Shown: positions 12,551-22,759, counted from the first letter of the stretch. The stretch: 39,140 nt of DNA from Zoogloea sp. (GCA_023150125.1 JAKLLM010000001.1:1-39140); one strand, 5' to 3'. Notes: generated by a model from the sequence alone, not told the origin. Made by a program: numbers and translations.

Positions 12551-14977
12551 GTGGAAACCACCGCCCCGCCCCGATCCCGCCTGCCCCGCAACAGCGCCGG
12601 CCCGCGCCTCTACGGCATGCTGACGGCCCTCGCAGCCCTGGCAGCGCTGGCGGGCTGGTTCATGATCTACCCCCTCGACCGCTGGGTCGCCGGCATCCTG
12701 CTGGGCCTCTACGGGCTTGGCCTCGCGCTGCGGCCGGCCCTCTGGCTGGTGCTGATGCCCGCCCTGTGGCCGGTGGTCGACCTCGCCCCGTGGAGCGGCC
12801 ACATCCACTTCACCGAAAGCGATGCGCTGGCCCTCGCCACCCTGGCGGCCCTCGGCCTGCGCGAAACCTTCGCCCCGCCCTCGCCCACCCTGACCGGGCG
12901 GGCACCGGTTAAGCTGACGGTGAGCGCGCTGGCCCTCTTCGGGCTGCTGGCGGCGAGCGTGCTGATCTCGGGCCTCCGCGGCCTCGGCACGGCCCCCGCG
13001 TTCGACGCGGCGGCGCTGGTGGGCTACAACACGCCGCTCAACGCACTGCGGGTCGGCAAGGGCTTCGTGCTGGGCTTTGCGCTGATCCCCTTCCTGCATC
13101 TGGCGATCCGCCGCGACGGCCAGGCCGGGCTGGACCGGCTGACCCTCGGCCTGACCCTCGGCCTCACGGCCTGCAGCCTGGCCGCCCTGTGGGAGCGCCT
13201 GGCCTTCCCGGGCCTCACCGACTTTGCCTCCGACTACCGGACCACCGCCCTGTTCTGGGAGTCCCACGTGGGTGGCGCGGGGCTCGACGCCTGGCTGCTG
13301 CTGTGCCTGCCGTTTGCCGTCCTGCTCCTGCAGCAGACCCACCGGACGGCGGGCAAGATCGTGGCCTTGCTGCTCGTCGGCCTCGGCAGCTACGCGCTCT
13401 TCAGCACGCTGTCGCGCATCGTCTATGGCGCCCTGGCCGTCGCGGTCACCATCGGCGGCGGGCTGCTCCTGCTCCGCCCGGCCGCCCCCGACAAGGCGCC
13501 ACGCCGGCCGCTCGTGCTGGGGGCGCTGCTGGCCGCGACCCTGCTGGCGGCGGCCCTGGTCTTCCAGGAAGGGGGTTACCGGGGCCTGCTCGCCTTCTTC
13601 GGTGTGGCGCTGCTGGTCTATCCGGCGGGGGACGCGCTGGCCGGGATGCGCCCCGGCCTGCTGGCCTCCAGCCTCCTGGTGGGCGCGCTGCTGCTGATCC
13701 TCACCGGGCTCGCGGCGATCTGGCTGCCGAAGGGGGTCTATCTGATCTACGCCCTGTCGTGGGCCGCAACGGCCCTCGCCATCGTCGCCCATGGCCGCAA
13801 CAGGGCCGCCGCCGCGGGCTCGCTGGTCGCCTCGCTGCTGGCCTGGACGGCCCTGAACACCGTCTGGATCAGCGCCTTCTGGCACCCGGAACACCACTTC
13901 GGCATCACCGCCGCCGCCATCGCCGCGGTGCTCGGGCTGATGGTCTGGCAGGCCCGCGCGCGCCTGTGGCAGCCGCAGCCGGCCGACCTGTTCAGCCTGG
14001 CCGCCAGCCTCGCGCTCGGCGGCTTTCTGGTCGCCACCCTCGGCAGCTATTACATGAGCAGCAGTTTTTCCGCCGCCGACACGGAGCAGGACGTCCGCCT
14101 GACGCAGATCGAACGCAGCATCGGCCTGCCCCGGACCGGCGCGGACAAGCTCTTCGGGCTCGGGCTCGGGCGCTACCCGAGCGCCTACTTCTGGTCCGTC
14201 GAAGACCCCATCGCCCCCGGCTCCCTGAGCCTGGTCGAGGAGGCCGGCGGCTACTTCATGCGCCTGGGCAGTGCCCGCGGCCGGCGGGGGGCCGACGAAT
14301 GGCTGGGGCTTTCCCAGCGCATCCCGGCGTCGACCGAGGGCCGGCTGCTGTTCCGCTTCCGCGCCCGCAGCCCGGCGGACGTCACGCTCATCGTCAACGT
14401 GTGCCGCAAGCACCTGCTCTACCCCGAGAACTGCCTGGCCCTGAGCCCGCAGGTCAAGGGCGGCGCCGGCTGGCAGACCTTCGAGGGCGTCTGGCCCGAT
14501 GCGCTCGTCGGGCCGGGCCGGCCGCCGCGCCTGGCCATGTTCTCCATCGGCATGCCGGGCGTGGGGCCGGTCGATGTGGACGACCTGGAGGTGATGGATT
14601 CCCACATGCGCCCGCTCCTGCGCAATGGCAACTTCGCCCAGGGCGGCGACTTCTGGTTCTTCGGATCGGATCGCTACCACCTGCCCTGGCACGCCCACAA
14701 CATGTTCGCCCACACCTATGTCGAGCAGGGCCTGTTCGGCCTGGCGGTGCTGGCGCTGGCGCTGGCCCTCGCCGGCTGGCACCTGCTGCGGAGCGCCCGC
14801 CGCGGGAGCGCGCTCGTGCCGACCCTGGCCGCCGCGCTGGCCGGCGCTTCGGTGGTCGGGATGGTGGACAGCCTGCTGGACATCCCCCGCCTCACCCTGT
14901 TCTTCACGCTGCTGCTCTGGCTGGCCCTCACCGTACGCCCCACCGGCCAGGCCGCCGGGGCGCCCTCCCCGCAATGA
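12551..14977 (+). CDS. Large O-antigen ligase/polymerase-like membrane protein with inserted soluble beta-sandwich-like region
   Basis: 808 aa; many TM segments; LFGLGLGRYPSAYFW and HLPWHAHNMFAHTYVEQGLFGL (Wzy_C-type loop) separated by ~160 mostly polar residues (SQRIPASTEGRLLFRFRARSPADVTLIVNVCRKHLLY...LRNGNFAQGGDFWFFG). Confidence 0.75.
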   Translation: METTAPPRSRLPRNSAGPRLYGMLTALAALAALAGWFMIYPLDRWVAGILLGLYGLGLALRPALWLVLMPALWPVVDLAPWSGHIHFTESDALALATLAALGLRETFAPPSPTLTGRAPVKLTVSALALFGLLAASVLISGLRGLGTAPAFDAAALVGYNTPLNALRVGKGFVLGFALIPFLHLAIRRDGQAGLDRLTLGLTLGLTACSLAALWERLAFPGLTDFASDYRTTALFWESHVGGAGLDAWLLLCLPFAVLLLQQTHRTAGKIVALLLVGLGSYALFSTLSRIVYGALAVAVTIGGGLLLLRPAAPDKAPRRPLVLGALLAATLLAAALVFQEGGYRGLLAFFGVALLVYPAGDALAGMRPGLLASSLLVGALLLILTGLAAIWLPKGVYLIYALSWAATALAIVAHGRNRAAAAGSLVASLLAWTALNTVWISAFWHPEHHFGITAAAIAAVLGLMVWQARARLWQPQPADLFSLAASLALGGFLVATLGSYYMSSSFSAADTEQDVRLTQIERSIGLPRTGADKLFGLGLGRYPSAYFWSVEDPIAPGSLSLVEEAGGYFMRLGSARGRRGADEWLGLSQRIPASTEGRLLFRFRARSPADVTLIVNVCRKHLLYPENCLALSPQVKGGAGWQTFEGVWPDALVGPGRPPRLAMFSIGMPGVGPVDVDDLEVMDSHMRPLLRNGNFAQGGDFWFFGSDRYHLPWHAHNMFAHTYVEQGLFGLAVLALALALAGWHLLRSARRGSALVPTLAAALAGASVVGMVDSLLDIPRLTLFFTLLLWLALTVRPTGQAAGAPSPQ

Positions 14978-16128
14978 AGCGGCCGGCGCGCCTCCTGGCC
15001 TTCGCCCTGCTGCTCGCGGGCGCGGGGCCGAGCCTCGCCGCCGTCATCACCGTCGGCCCGGGCGAAGCCGTCACGCGCATCGCCGACGCGGCCCGCATCG
15101 CCCGGGACGGCGACACCGTACTCATCAAGCCCGGCACCTACCGGGGCGACGTCGCGGTGTGGCTGCAGCGGGATCTCGAGATCCGCGGCATCGGCGCGCG
15201 GCCGGTGCTGCTGGCCGACGGGCAGGTGGCCGAGGGCAAGGGCATCTGGGTGCTCAGGAGCGGCCGCTTCCGGATCCGCAACATCGAGTTCCGCGGCGCC
15301 CGCGCGCCCGCCGGCAACGGCGCCGGCATCCGCTTCGAGCACGGCTCGCTGGATCTGGCCGACTGCGTCTTCGAGGACAACGAGATGGGCATCCTCACCG
15401 GCAACGTCGCCGACAGCGAGCTGCGCATCACCGGCAGCGTGTTCGGCCACGCGCCCCGGGGCGGGCCGCTGCTGCCGCACCTGCTCTACGTGGGGCAGAT
15501 CAGCCGCTTCGTGCTCGAAGGCAGCCGCTTCGTGCAGGGGCACCGCGGGCATCTGGTCAAGAGCCGGGCGCGGGTCAATGAGGTGCGCTACAACTGGCTG
15601 GCCGACGGGCCGGGCGGCTCGGCGTCCTACGAGCTGGAGTTTCCGGAGGGGGGCGATGCGCGGGTGGTGGGCAACCTGATCGCCCAGAGCGCCACCACCG
15701 ACAACCCGGCGATCGTCTCCTACGGTGCCGAGAACGGCCGCTGGCCGGTGAACCGGCTGCAGATGTCCCACAACACCCTGATCAACGACGGCGCCCGCCC
15801 CGGCCAGTTCGTACGGGTGTGGTTCGAACGCCTGCCCGCCGACACCCGCGTGACCACGCGCAACAACCTGCTGGCGGGGCCGGGGAGCTTCGTCGAGGGG
15901 ATGCCCGGCGACCACCAGGGCAACACGCGGCTGCCAGCCGGCACGCCGCTGCCGGATTCGGGCTGGGCAGGCTCGCAGCTGGCGCCGGTGCCATCAGCCG
16001 CCGACAGCGGGCTCGCGCCCGCGGCAGAGTTCCGCTTTCCGGCCGGCACGCGGCCGCTGGCCGCCCGGCCACGCTGGATACCCGGCGCCTTCCAGGCAGC
16101 GCCGGCCGGCGACGGCCCGGCGCCCTGA
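14974..16128 (+). CDS. Secreted right-handed parallel beta-helix protein (polysaccharide lyase/epimerase-like fold)
   Basis: Signal peptide MKRPARLLAFALLLAGAGPSLAA; IADAARIARDGDTVLIKPGTYRGDVAV..., FRIRNIEFRGARAP, SHNTLINDG beta-helix repeats; ATGA overlap with upstream gene. Confidence 0.8.
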   Translation: MKRPARLLAFALLLAGAGPSLAAVITVGPGEAVTRIADAARIARDGDTVLIKPGTYRGDVAVWLQRDLEIRGIGARPVLLADGQVAEGKGIWVLRSGRFRIRNIEFRGARAPAGNGAGIRFEHGSLDLADCVFEDNEMGILTGNVADSELRITGSVFGHAPRGGPLLPHLLYVGQISRFVLEGSRFVQGHRGHLVKSRARVNEVRYNWLADGPGGSASYELEFPEGGDARVVGNLIAQSATTDNPAIVSYGAENGRWPVNRLQMSHNTLINDGARPGQFVRVWFERLPADTRVTTRNNLLAGPGSFVEGMPGDHQGNTRLPAGTPLPDSGWAGSQLAPVPSAADSGLAPAAEFRFPAGTRPLAARPRWIPGAFQAAPAGDGPAP

Positions 16129-16134
16129 AGGCCC

Positions 16135-16740
16135 TCAGGCCCGGCGCAGGGCCATGTGGGCGCGGACCATCTCTTCGGCGCCCTGCCGGAAGGGCGACTC
16201 GGGCCCGCCTTCCAGCCAGTGCTTCACCAGCCCGCCGACGAACATGAAGGTGTCGGTCGCCAGCACCTCCGGCGTCGCCCCCGGGCGCAACAGGCCGCGA
16301 GCGGCGGCGCGGGCGTAGGCGCGGGTCAGGTCGTCGAGGAAGGCCTGCTGACCCGCCGAGCAGCCCATCAGCGGCAGGAGCTCGTCCACGTATTCGCACT
16401 TGAAGGAGACGATCTCCAGGGTCTCGCGGGTCTTCTGCTCGTCGGCGAGGACCCGGAAGATCTCCAGCAGGGCGGTCTCGATGCCCGCCAGCGGCTCCTC
16501 GTCCTCGGCGTCGAAGACCACCCGGTCGACGAAGGGCAGTATCGCGTCCTCGCGCATCGCAAAGAACAGCTCGCTCTTGTTGCGGAAATGCCAATACACC
16601 GCGCCGCGGGTCACTCCGGCGGCGGCGGCGATCTTTTCGAGGGAAGTGTGGCTCACCCCACATTGCAGAAACACCCGGCGCGCAGCATCGATGATGTGCA
16701 GGCGGGTGATCTCGGCTTCTTCTTTCGTTTTACGAACCAT
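16135..16740 (-). CDS. TetR family transcriptional regulator (AcrR/TtgR-like)
   Basis: MVRKTKEEAEITRLHIIDAARRVFLQCGVSHTSLEKIAAAAGVTRGAVYWHFRNKSELFFAM; divergent from RND operon. Confidence 0.9.
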   Translation of the reverse strand: MVRKTKEEAEITRLHIIDAARRVFLQCGVSHTSLEKIAAAAGVTRGAVYWHFRNKSELFFAMREDAILPFVDRVVFDAEDEEPLAGIETALLEIFRVLADEQKTRETLEIVSFKCEYVDELLPLMGCSAGQQAFLDDLTRAYARAAARGLLRPGATPEVLATDTFMFVGGLVKHWLEGGPESPFRQGAEEMVRAHMALRRA

Positions 16741-16847
16741 CGGCCTGTTCTAAAGTCGGTATTATCTTCGCGGCATGCCCGGGAGCGGCCTTCGGTGTGG
16801 CGCAATCCGATGGGCGCAATCTTTACCCACCCTTACGTGCCGGGCTA

Positions 16848-16873
16848 TTTACATACGACCGTGTTTGTATAAA
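16848..16873. promoter_or_regulatory. Candidate TetR/AcrR-type operator
   Basis: TTTACATACGACCGTGTTTGTATAAA in the tetR/RND divergent intergenic region, imperfect dyad resembling AcrR-type sites (TACATAC...GTATGTA). Confidence 0.45.
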
Positions 16874-16917
16874 CTATGCCCCAAGCCCCATCAGAAATCC
16901 AGCCCCCGGAGATCATC

Positions 16918-18129
16918 GTGACCGTCCGTTCTGCCACCCGTCTCGCCGGCCTTGGCCTGTCGACCCTTTCCGCCACCCTCCTGCTCGCCGCCTGCTCCGG
17001 CAAGGAGCAGCCGCCCGCCGGCCCGCCGGGTGGCGCCATGCCGCCGCTGCCGGTGACTGCCCTCGAGATGCAGCCGACCCGCGTCGAGACCAGCGTCGAG
17101 GCCGTCGCCCAGACCGAGGGCGCCCGCGAAGTGGAGGTCCGCGCCCGCGTCGGCGGCATCCTCGAGAAGCGCGTCTTCGAAGAAGGCTCGGCGGTGAAGG
17201 CCGGCCAGGCGCTCTACCAGATCGACCGGGCGCCCCTCGAGACCGCCGTCGCCCAGGCCCGGGCGCAGCTCGCCGAAGCCAGGGCCCGCGTCGAGCAGAC
17301 CCAGCGCGAGGCCGCCCGCCTCAAGGGCCTGCTCGCCCAGCAGGCCATCAGCCAGCGCGAATACGACACCGCCAGCTCCGACAACAACGTCGCCACGGCC
17401 ACCGTGCAGGCAGCCCAGGCCGCCCTGCGCCAGGCCGAACTGAACCTCTCCTACGCCACCGTCACCGCCCCGGTGGGCGGCATCACCGGCCGCTCGGTGG
17501 TCTCCGAAGGCACCCTGCTCGCCACCGGCGGCGGCACCCTGCTGACCACCGTGGTGCAGGTCAACCCGATGTGGGTGCGCTTCTCGATCCCCGAGGCCGA
17601 GCTGACGGCGGCGATGCCCGACGGCCGCTTCAAGCCCCAGGCGATCCGCGGCGTCGAGCTGGTGCTGCCCGACGGCAGCAGCTACCCGGTGCGCGGCAAG
17701 CTCAACTTCGCCGCCAGCCAGATCGACCCCAAGCTCGGCACCCTGCAGCTGCGCGGCGAGTTCGCCAACCCCGAAGGCCGCCTGCTGCCCGGCCAGTTCG
17801 TGCGCGCCCGGCTGATCACCGGCGAGCGCAGCGGCGTCTTCAAGGTGCCCCAGGCGGCGGTGATGCAGACCGACAAGGGCGCCATCGTGATGACCGTCGG
17901 CGCCGACAACAAGGTCGAGCCGCGCCCGGTCAAGACCGGCCAGTGGAGCGGCACCGACTGGGTGATCCTCGGCGGCCTGAAGGCCGGCGACAAGGTGATC
18001 GTCGACAACCTCATGAAGGCCCGCCCCGGCGCAACCGTCGCCCCCCACGCACCGGGCCAGGGCCCGGGCGCGCCGGGTGCCGCCAAGCCGGGCGCAGCGC
18101 CCGCGGCCGCCCCGGCGGCGAAGGGTTGA
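16918..18129 (+). CDS. RND efflux periplasmic adaptor subunit (AcrA/MexA-like lipoprotein)
   Basis: Lipobox LLLAACSG; VEVRARVGGILEKRVFEEGSAVKAGQALYQIDRAPLE; GTG start with upstream GGAG; ATG at 16876 alternative. Confidence 0.88.
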   Translation: MTVRSATRLAGLGLSTLSATLLLAACSGKEQPPAGPPGGAMPPLPVTALEMQPTRVETSVEAVAQTEGAREVEVRARVGGILEKRVFEEGSAVKAGQALYQIDRAPLETAVAQARAQLAEARARVEQTQREAARLKGLLAQQAISQREYDTASSDNNVATATVQAAQAALRQAELNLSYATVTAPVGGITGRSVVSEGTLLATGGGTLLTTVVQVNPMWVRFSIPEAELTAAMPDGRFKPQAIRGVELVLPDGSSYPVRGKLNFAASQIDPKLGTLQLRGEFANPEGRLLPGQFVRARLITGERSGVFKVPQAAVMQTDKGAIVMTVGADNKVEPRPVKTGQWSGTDWVILGGLKAGDKVIVDNLMKARPGATVAPHAPGQGPGAPGAAKPGAAPAAAPAAKG

Positions 18130-18142
18130 GGGGGCACGCACG

Positions 18143-21100
18143 ATGTCACGTTTCTTCATCAACCGGCCGATCTTCGCGTCGGTCATCTCGATCATCATCG
18201 TGATCGCCGGCCTGATGGCCGCGCGCGCGCTGCCCATCGCCCAATACCCCGAGATCACCCCGCCGACGGTGGTGATCACCGCCTCCTACCCCGGCGCCTC
18301 CGCCGAGACCCTGGCAAAAACCGTGGCCGCCCCCATCGAGGAGCAGCTGTCGGGGGTCGAGAACCTGCTGTACTTCAACTCCACCGCCTCGTCCAACGGC
18401 AGCCTGACGATCACCGCCTCCTTCGAGGTGGGCACCAACGTCGACATGGCCACCGTCAACGTCAACAACCGCGTCAAGATCGCCGAACCGCGCCTGCCCG
18501 ACGTGGTGCGCCAGTTCGGCGTGACGGTGCAGAAGCGCTCCAACGACATCCTGATGGTCACCACCCTGACCTCGCCGGATGCCAGCCGGACGCCGCTGTT
18601 CCTGTCCAACTACGCGCTGGTCAACGTGCTCGACGACCTCAAGCGCATCCCCGGCGTGGGTGACGCCCAGATCTTCGGCGCCCTCGACTACTCCATCCGC
18701 CTGTGGCTCAAGCCCGACCGCATGGCCCAGCTGGGGGTGACGGCCACCGACGTGGCCAACGCCATCGCCGGCCAGAACCGCCAGAACGCCGCCGGCAAGA
18801 TCGGCCAGGAGCCCGCCCCCGCCGGCCAGCAGCTGGTGTACACCGTCACCGCCAAGGGGCGCCTCAGCTCCCCCGAGGAGTTCGGCAACATCGTGGTGCG
18901 TGCCGCCGGCCCGGGCGGCGTGCTCCGGGTGAAGGACGTGGCCCGGGTCGAGCTCGGCGCCCAGAACTACGACGCCAGCACCACCCTGCTCGGCAAGCCG
19001 GTGGTCGGTGTCGGCATCTTCCTGCAATCCGGCGCCAACGCGCTCGAAGTGGCTTCCAAAGTGCGCACCCGCATGGACGAGCTGAAGCAGAAGTTCCCCT
19101 CCGGCGTCGACTACGTGGTGCCCTTCGACACCACCAAGTTCGTGCAGGCCTCGATCGAGGAGGTCGTGCGCACCCTCGGTGAGGCCATCCTGCTGGTGGC
19201 GGTGGTGGTCTTCGTGTTCCTCCAGAACTGGCGCGCCACGCTGATCCCGCTGATCGCCGTCCCGGTGTCGCTGATCGGCACCTTCGCCGGCCTGTGGATG
19301 TTCGGCTTCTCGATCAACACCCTCACCCTGTTCGCGATGGTGCTGGCGATCGGCATCGTGGTGGACGACGCCATCGTGGTGCTCGAGAACGTCGAGCGCC
19401 TGATGTGGGAAGAGAAGATGCAGCCCCGCGAGGCCGCCATCGAGGCCATGCGCGAAGTCTCCGGCGCCGTGGTGGCGATCGTGCTGGTGCTGTGCGCGGT
19501 GTTCGTGCCGGTGGCCTTCCTCGGCGGCATCGCCGGCAAGCTCTACCAGCAGTTCGCGGTGACGGTGGCCATCTCGGTGACCCTCTCCGGCGTCGTCGCG
19601 CTCACCCTCACCCCGGCCCTGTGCGCGCTGCTGCTGCAGACCAAGCACGAAGAAGCCCCCATCTTCCGCCCCTTCAACCGCCTCTTCGACGCCTTCACCC
19701 GCTCCTACACCGGGATGGTGAACAAGACCCTGCACCACCGCATCATCGGCACCGTGGCGTGCACGATCATCGTCGGCGGCAGCATCTTCATGTTCCGCGC
19801 GGTGCCCGGCGGCTTCGTGCCGGCCGAAGACCAGGGCTACCTGATCAGCGCCCTGATGCTCCCCGACGGCGCCAGCCTGCAGCGCACCCGCGTCACCGGC
19901 GAGAGCTTCCAGCAGAAGCTCAAGCAGGACGAGAGCGTCGACAAGGTCTTCGTGATCGCCGGCAACGACATCATCGGCGGCGGCCTCAAGCCCAACGCCG
20001 GCACGGTGTTCATCCCGCTCAAGGACTGGTCGGAGCGCAGCACCGGCGCCGACGAGCTGGCCAAGAAGTTCACCGGCCTCGGCATGACCATGCCCGACGG
20101 CCTCGCCATCGTGTTCAACCCGCCCGCCATCCGCGGCCTGGGTGCCGCCGGCGGCTTCGAGGCCTACATCCAGGCCCGCGGCGACGCCGACCCGCAGAAG
20201 CTCGCCGGCGTGATGCAGCAGTTCATGGAAGCCCTCAAGAAGCGCCCCGAGCTCACCGGCATCAACACCTTCTTCCGCCCCACCTCGCCCCAGCTCTACG
20301 TGGAAGTGGACGAAGCCAAGGCCATCTCGATGGACATCCCGGTGGCCGACGTCTACCAGACGCTGCAATCCACCATGGGCTCGCTGTACGTGAACGACTT
20401 CAACCTCAACGGCCGCACCTACCGCGTCCAGCTCCAGGCCGACGGCGCCTACCGCGCCCAGCCCGACGACCTGGGCAAGGTGTATGTGCGCTCCACCGCC
20501 GGTGCGATGGTGCCGGTGGGCACGCTGATCAAGGTCAAGCAGATCGTCGGCGCCGAGCAGCTCGAGCGCTTCAACGGCTTCCTGTCGGCCAAGGTGCTGG
20601 GCAACTCCATCCCCAAGGTCAGCACCGGCGACGCCATCAAGATCGTCGAGGAAGTCGCCCGCGAAACCCTGCCGGCCGGCTACGAGCTGGCCTGGACCGG
20701 CCAGGCCTTCCAGGAGAAGCGCACCGGCACCACCTCGGCGATCGCCTTCGGCTTCGGCATCATCATGGTCTTCCTGATCCTCGCTGCCCAGTACGAGAAG
20801 TGGTCGCTGCCGCTGGCGGTGATCATGTCGGTGCCCTTCGCGCTGTTCGGCGCGCTGGCGGCGGTGATGATCCGCGGCATGCCCAACGACATCTACTTCC
20901 AGATCGGCCTGGTGGTGCTGATCGGCCTCGCCGCCAAGAACGCCATCCTGATCGTCGAGTTCGCCGCCCAGAAGCGCGCCGAGGGCATGCACGTGCTTGA
21001 GGCCGCCCTCGAAGGCGCGCGGCTGCGCTTCCGGCCCATCGTGATGACCTCGCTGGCCTTCATCCTGGGCGTCTTCCCACTGGTCATCTCGACCGGCGCC

Positions 21101-21262
21101 GGCGCCGCGGCCCGCAAGTCCATGGGCACCGGCGTGTTCGGCGGGATGCTGGCGGCCACCTTCATCGCCACCATCTTCATCCCCATGTTCTTCAGCTGGT
21201 TCGCCGGGCGCCGGGCGTCCAAGGCCGCCATTACCCCCCACAGCTCCGAGGAGAAGGCATGA
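18143..21262 (+). CDS. RND efflux transporter permease (AcrB/MexB-like, HAE1)
   Basis: MSRFFINRPIFASVISIIIVIAGLMAARALPIAQYPEITPPTVVITASYPGASAET; 1039 aa. Confidence 0.95.
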   Translation: MSRFFINRPIFASVISIIIVIAGLMAARALPIAQYPEITPPTVVITASYPGASAETLAKTVAAPIEEQLSGVENLLYFNSTASSNGSLTITASFEVGTNVDMATVNVNNRVKIAEPRLPDVVRQFGVTVQKRSNDILMVTTLTSPDASRTPLFLSNYALVNVLDDLKRIPGVGDAQIFGALDYSIRLWLKPDRMAQLGVTATDVANAIAGQNRQNAAGKIGQEPAPAGQQLVYTVTAKGRLSSPEEFGNIVVRAAGPGGVLRVKDVARVELGAQNYDASTTLLGKPVVGVGIFLQSGANALEVASKVRTRMDELKQKFPSGVDYVVPFDTTKFVQASIEEVVRTLGEAILLVAVVVFVFLQNWRATLIPLIAVPVSLIGTFAGLWMFGFSINTLTLFAMVLAIGIVVDDAIVVLENVERLMWEEKMQPREAAIEAMREVSGAVVAIVLVLCAVFVPVAFLGGIAGKLYQQFAVTVAISVTLSGVVALTLTPALCALLLQTKHEEAPIFRPFNRLFDAFTRSYTGMVNKTLHHRIIGTVACTIIVGGSIFMFRAVPGGFVPAEDQGYLISALMLPDGASLQRTRVTGESFQQKLKQDESVDKVFVIAGNDIIGGGLKPNAGTVFIPLKDWSERSTGADELAKKFTGLGMTMPDGLAIVFNPPAIRGLGAAGGFEAYIQARGDADPQKLAGVMQQFMEALKKRPELTGINTFFRPTSPQLYVEVDEAKAISMDIPVADVYQTLQSTMGSLYVNDFNLNGRTYRVQLQADGAYRAQPDDLGKVYVRSTAGAMVPVGTLIKVKQIVGAEQLERFNGFLSAKVLGNSIPKVSTGDAIKIVEEVARETLPAGYELAWTGQAFQEKRTGTTSAIAFGFGIIMVFLILAAQYEKWSLPLAVIMSVPFALFGALAAVMIRGMPNDIYFQIGLVVLIGLAAKNAILIVEFAAQKRAEGMHVLEAALEGARLRFRPIVMTSLAFILGVFPLVISTGAGAAARKSMGTGVFGGMLAATFIATIFIPMFFSWFAGRRASKAAITPHSSEEKA

Positions 21263-22692
21263 TGCGCCGCCCTGACGCTCCCCACTTCACCGCACGGCCC
21301 CTCGCCCTCGCCGCGCTGACGCTGGCCGTGCTGTCCGGCTGCGCCCTCGGGCCCGACTACGTGCGCCCGGCGGCCCAGCTCGGGCTGCCCGAGGCCTACA
21401 CCGCCGCCGGCCCGCTGGCCGCGGCGCCCACGGTGGCCGCCAACTGGTGGTCGCTGTTCGGCGACGCCCAGCTCGACGGCCTGGTCGCCCAGGCCCTCTC
21501 CACCAGCCCCGACGCCCGCATCGCCGCCCTGCGCATCGAGGAAGCCGACGCCCTGCTGCGCCAGGTCGACGCTGCCCTGCTGCCGCAGGTCAACGCCGAG
21601 GCCAGCGGCAGCCGCAACCGGATCAGCCAGACCAACGCCACGCCGATCCCGTCCACCGCGCCGATCACCCGCAGCAGCGCCCGCCTGGCCCTGTCCACCT
21701 CCTTCGAACTCGACGTGTGGGGCAAGCTGCGGCGCGCCTCGGAGGGCGCCCGCGCCCAGGCCCTGGGCACCCGCTACGCGGCCGACACGGTGTCGCTGAG
21801 CCTGGCCGCCGCGGTCACCCAGGCCTACCTCAACCTGCGCGCCATCGACGCCCAGCTGCTGGCCGTCGACGACTCGCTGAGCAGCCAGAGCCGTAGCACC
21901 CAGCTCACCCGCACCCGCTTCGAGGGCGGCATCGCCTCGCAGCTCGACGTGCAGCAGGCCGAGGGCGCGCTGGCCACCTACACCGCCGCCCGGGTCGAGC
22001 TCGACCGCGCCCGCGGCCTGTCCGAGAACCTGCTCGGCCTGCTGGTGGGCCAGCCCGGCCTCAAGATCGCCGCGGGCGACCTGCGCACCCTGCCGGTGCC
22101 GCCGGTGCCGCCCGCCGGCCTGCCCTCGGCGCTCCTCGACGCCCGCCCTGATGTGAAGAAGGCCGAGACCGACCTGGTCGCCGCCAACGCCCGGATCGGT
22201 GTCGCCAAGGCCGCGCTGTTCCCCAGCATCACCCTCACCGGCAACTTCGGCCGCGAGAGCAAGGACCTGTCGCAGCTCTTCAGCGCCCCGTCGGCGGTGT
22301 GGTCCTTCGGCGCCGGGCTCACCCAGCCGATCTTCGAAGGCGGCCGCCTGCGCGCCCAGGTGGATCAGGTCACGGCCCAGCAGCAGCAGAGCCTCGAAAC
22401 CTACCGCAAGACCGTGCAAGGCGCCTTCCGCGAAGTGAACGACGCCCTCGTCAGCGTCGGCCGCAACGCCGATGCCGAGGACGCCTACACCCGCGCGATG
22501 AACGCCGCCAGGCGCGCCCTGCAGCTCGCCCAGGCCCGCTACGACGCCGGCTACTCGCCCTACCTCGAAGTGCTCAGCGCCCAGCGCACCGCCAACGACG
22601 CCACCGTGGCCTGGATCCAGAACCGCCAGGCCCGCCTCACCGCCACCGTGGACCTGTTCAAGGCCCTGGGGGGTGGCTGGAAGGGCGCCTGA
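21259..22692 (+). CDS. RND efflux outer membrane factor (OprM/NodT-like lipoprotein)
   Basis: LSGCALGPDYVRPA; FELDVWGKLRRASEGARAQ; GAGLTQPIFEGGRLRAQVDQ; ATGA overlap with acrB-like gene. Confidence 0.93.
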   Translation: MMRRPDAPHFTARPLALAALTLAVLSGCALGPDYVRPAAQLGLPEAYTAAGPLAAAPTVAANWWSLFGDAQLDGLVAQALSTSPDARIAALRIEEADALLRQVDAALLPQVNAEASGSRNRISQTNATPIPSTAPITRSSARLALSTSFELDVWGKLRRASEGARAQALGTRYAADTVSLSLAAAVTQAYLNLRAIDAQLLAVDDSLSSQSRSTQLTRTRFEGGIASQLDVQQAEGALATYTAARVELDRARGLSENLLGLLVGQPGLKIAAGDLRTLPVPPVPPAGLPSALLDARPDVKKAETDLVAANARIGVAKAALFPSITLTGNFGRESKDLSQLFSAPSAVWSFGAGLTQPIFEGGRLRAQVDQVTAQQQQSLETYRKTVQGAFREVNDALVSVGRNADAEDAYTRAMNAARRALQLAQARYDAGYSPYLEVLSAQRTANDATVAWIQNRQARLTATVDLFKALGGGWKGA

Positions 22693-22698
22693 GGCCCA

Positions 22699-22731
22699 AT
22701 GCCGCCGTGTGACACGATCACGCGGCGGCAT
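22699..22731. terminator. Strong stem-loop immediately downstream of RND operon
   Basis: ATGCCGCCGTGTGA-CACGA-TCACGCGGCGGCAT, 14-bp arms with one T/G position; 6 bp after the OMF stop codon. No obvious T-tract. Confidence 0.6.
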
Positions 22732-22759
22732 GATTCACCCACACCCTGTCGTTTGCCTG

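Noticed and set aside
12536-14974. 812-aa minus-strand ORF
   Set aside because: Antisense to the O-antigen-ligase-like gene, Gln/Arg/Gly-rich shadow translation without domains.
18146-21241. 1031-aa minus-strand ORF
   Set aside because: Antisense shadow of the AcrB-like gene; His/Asp/Gly-rich composition bias.
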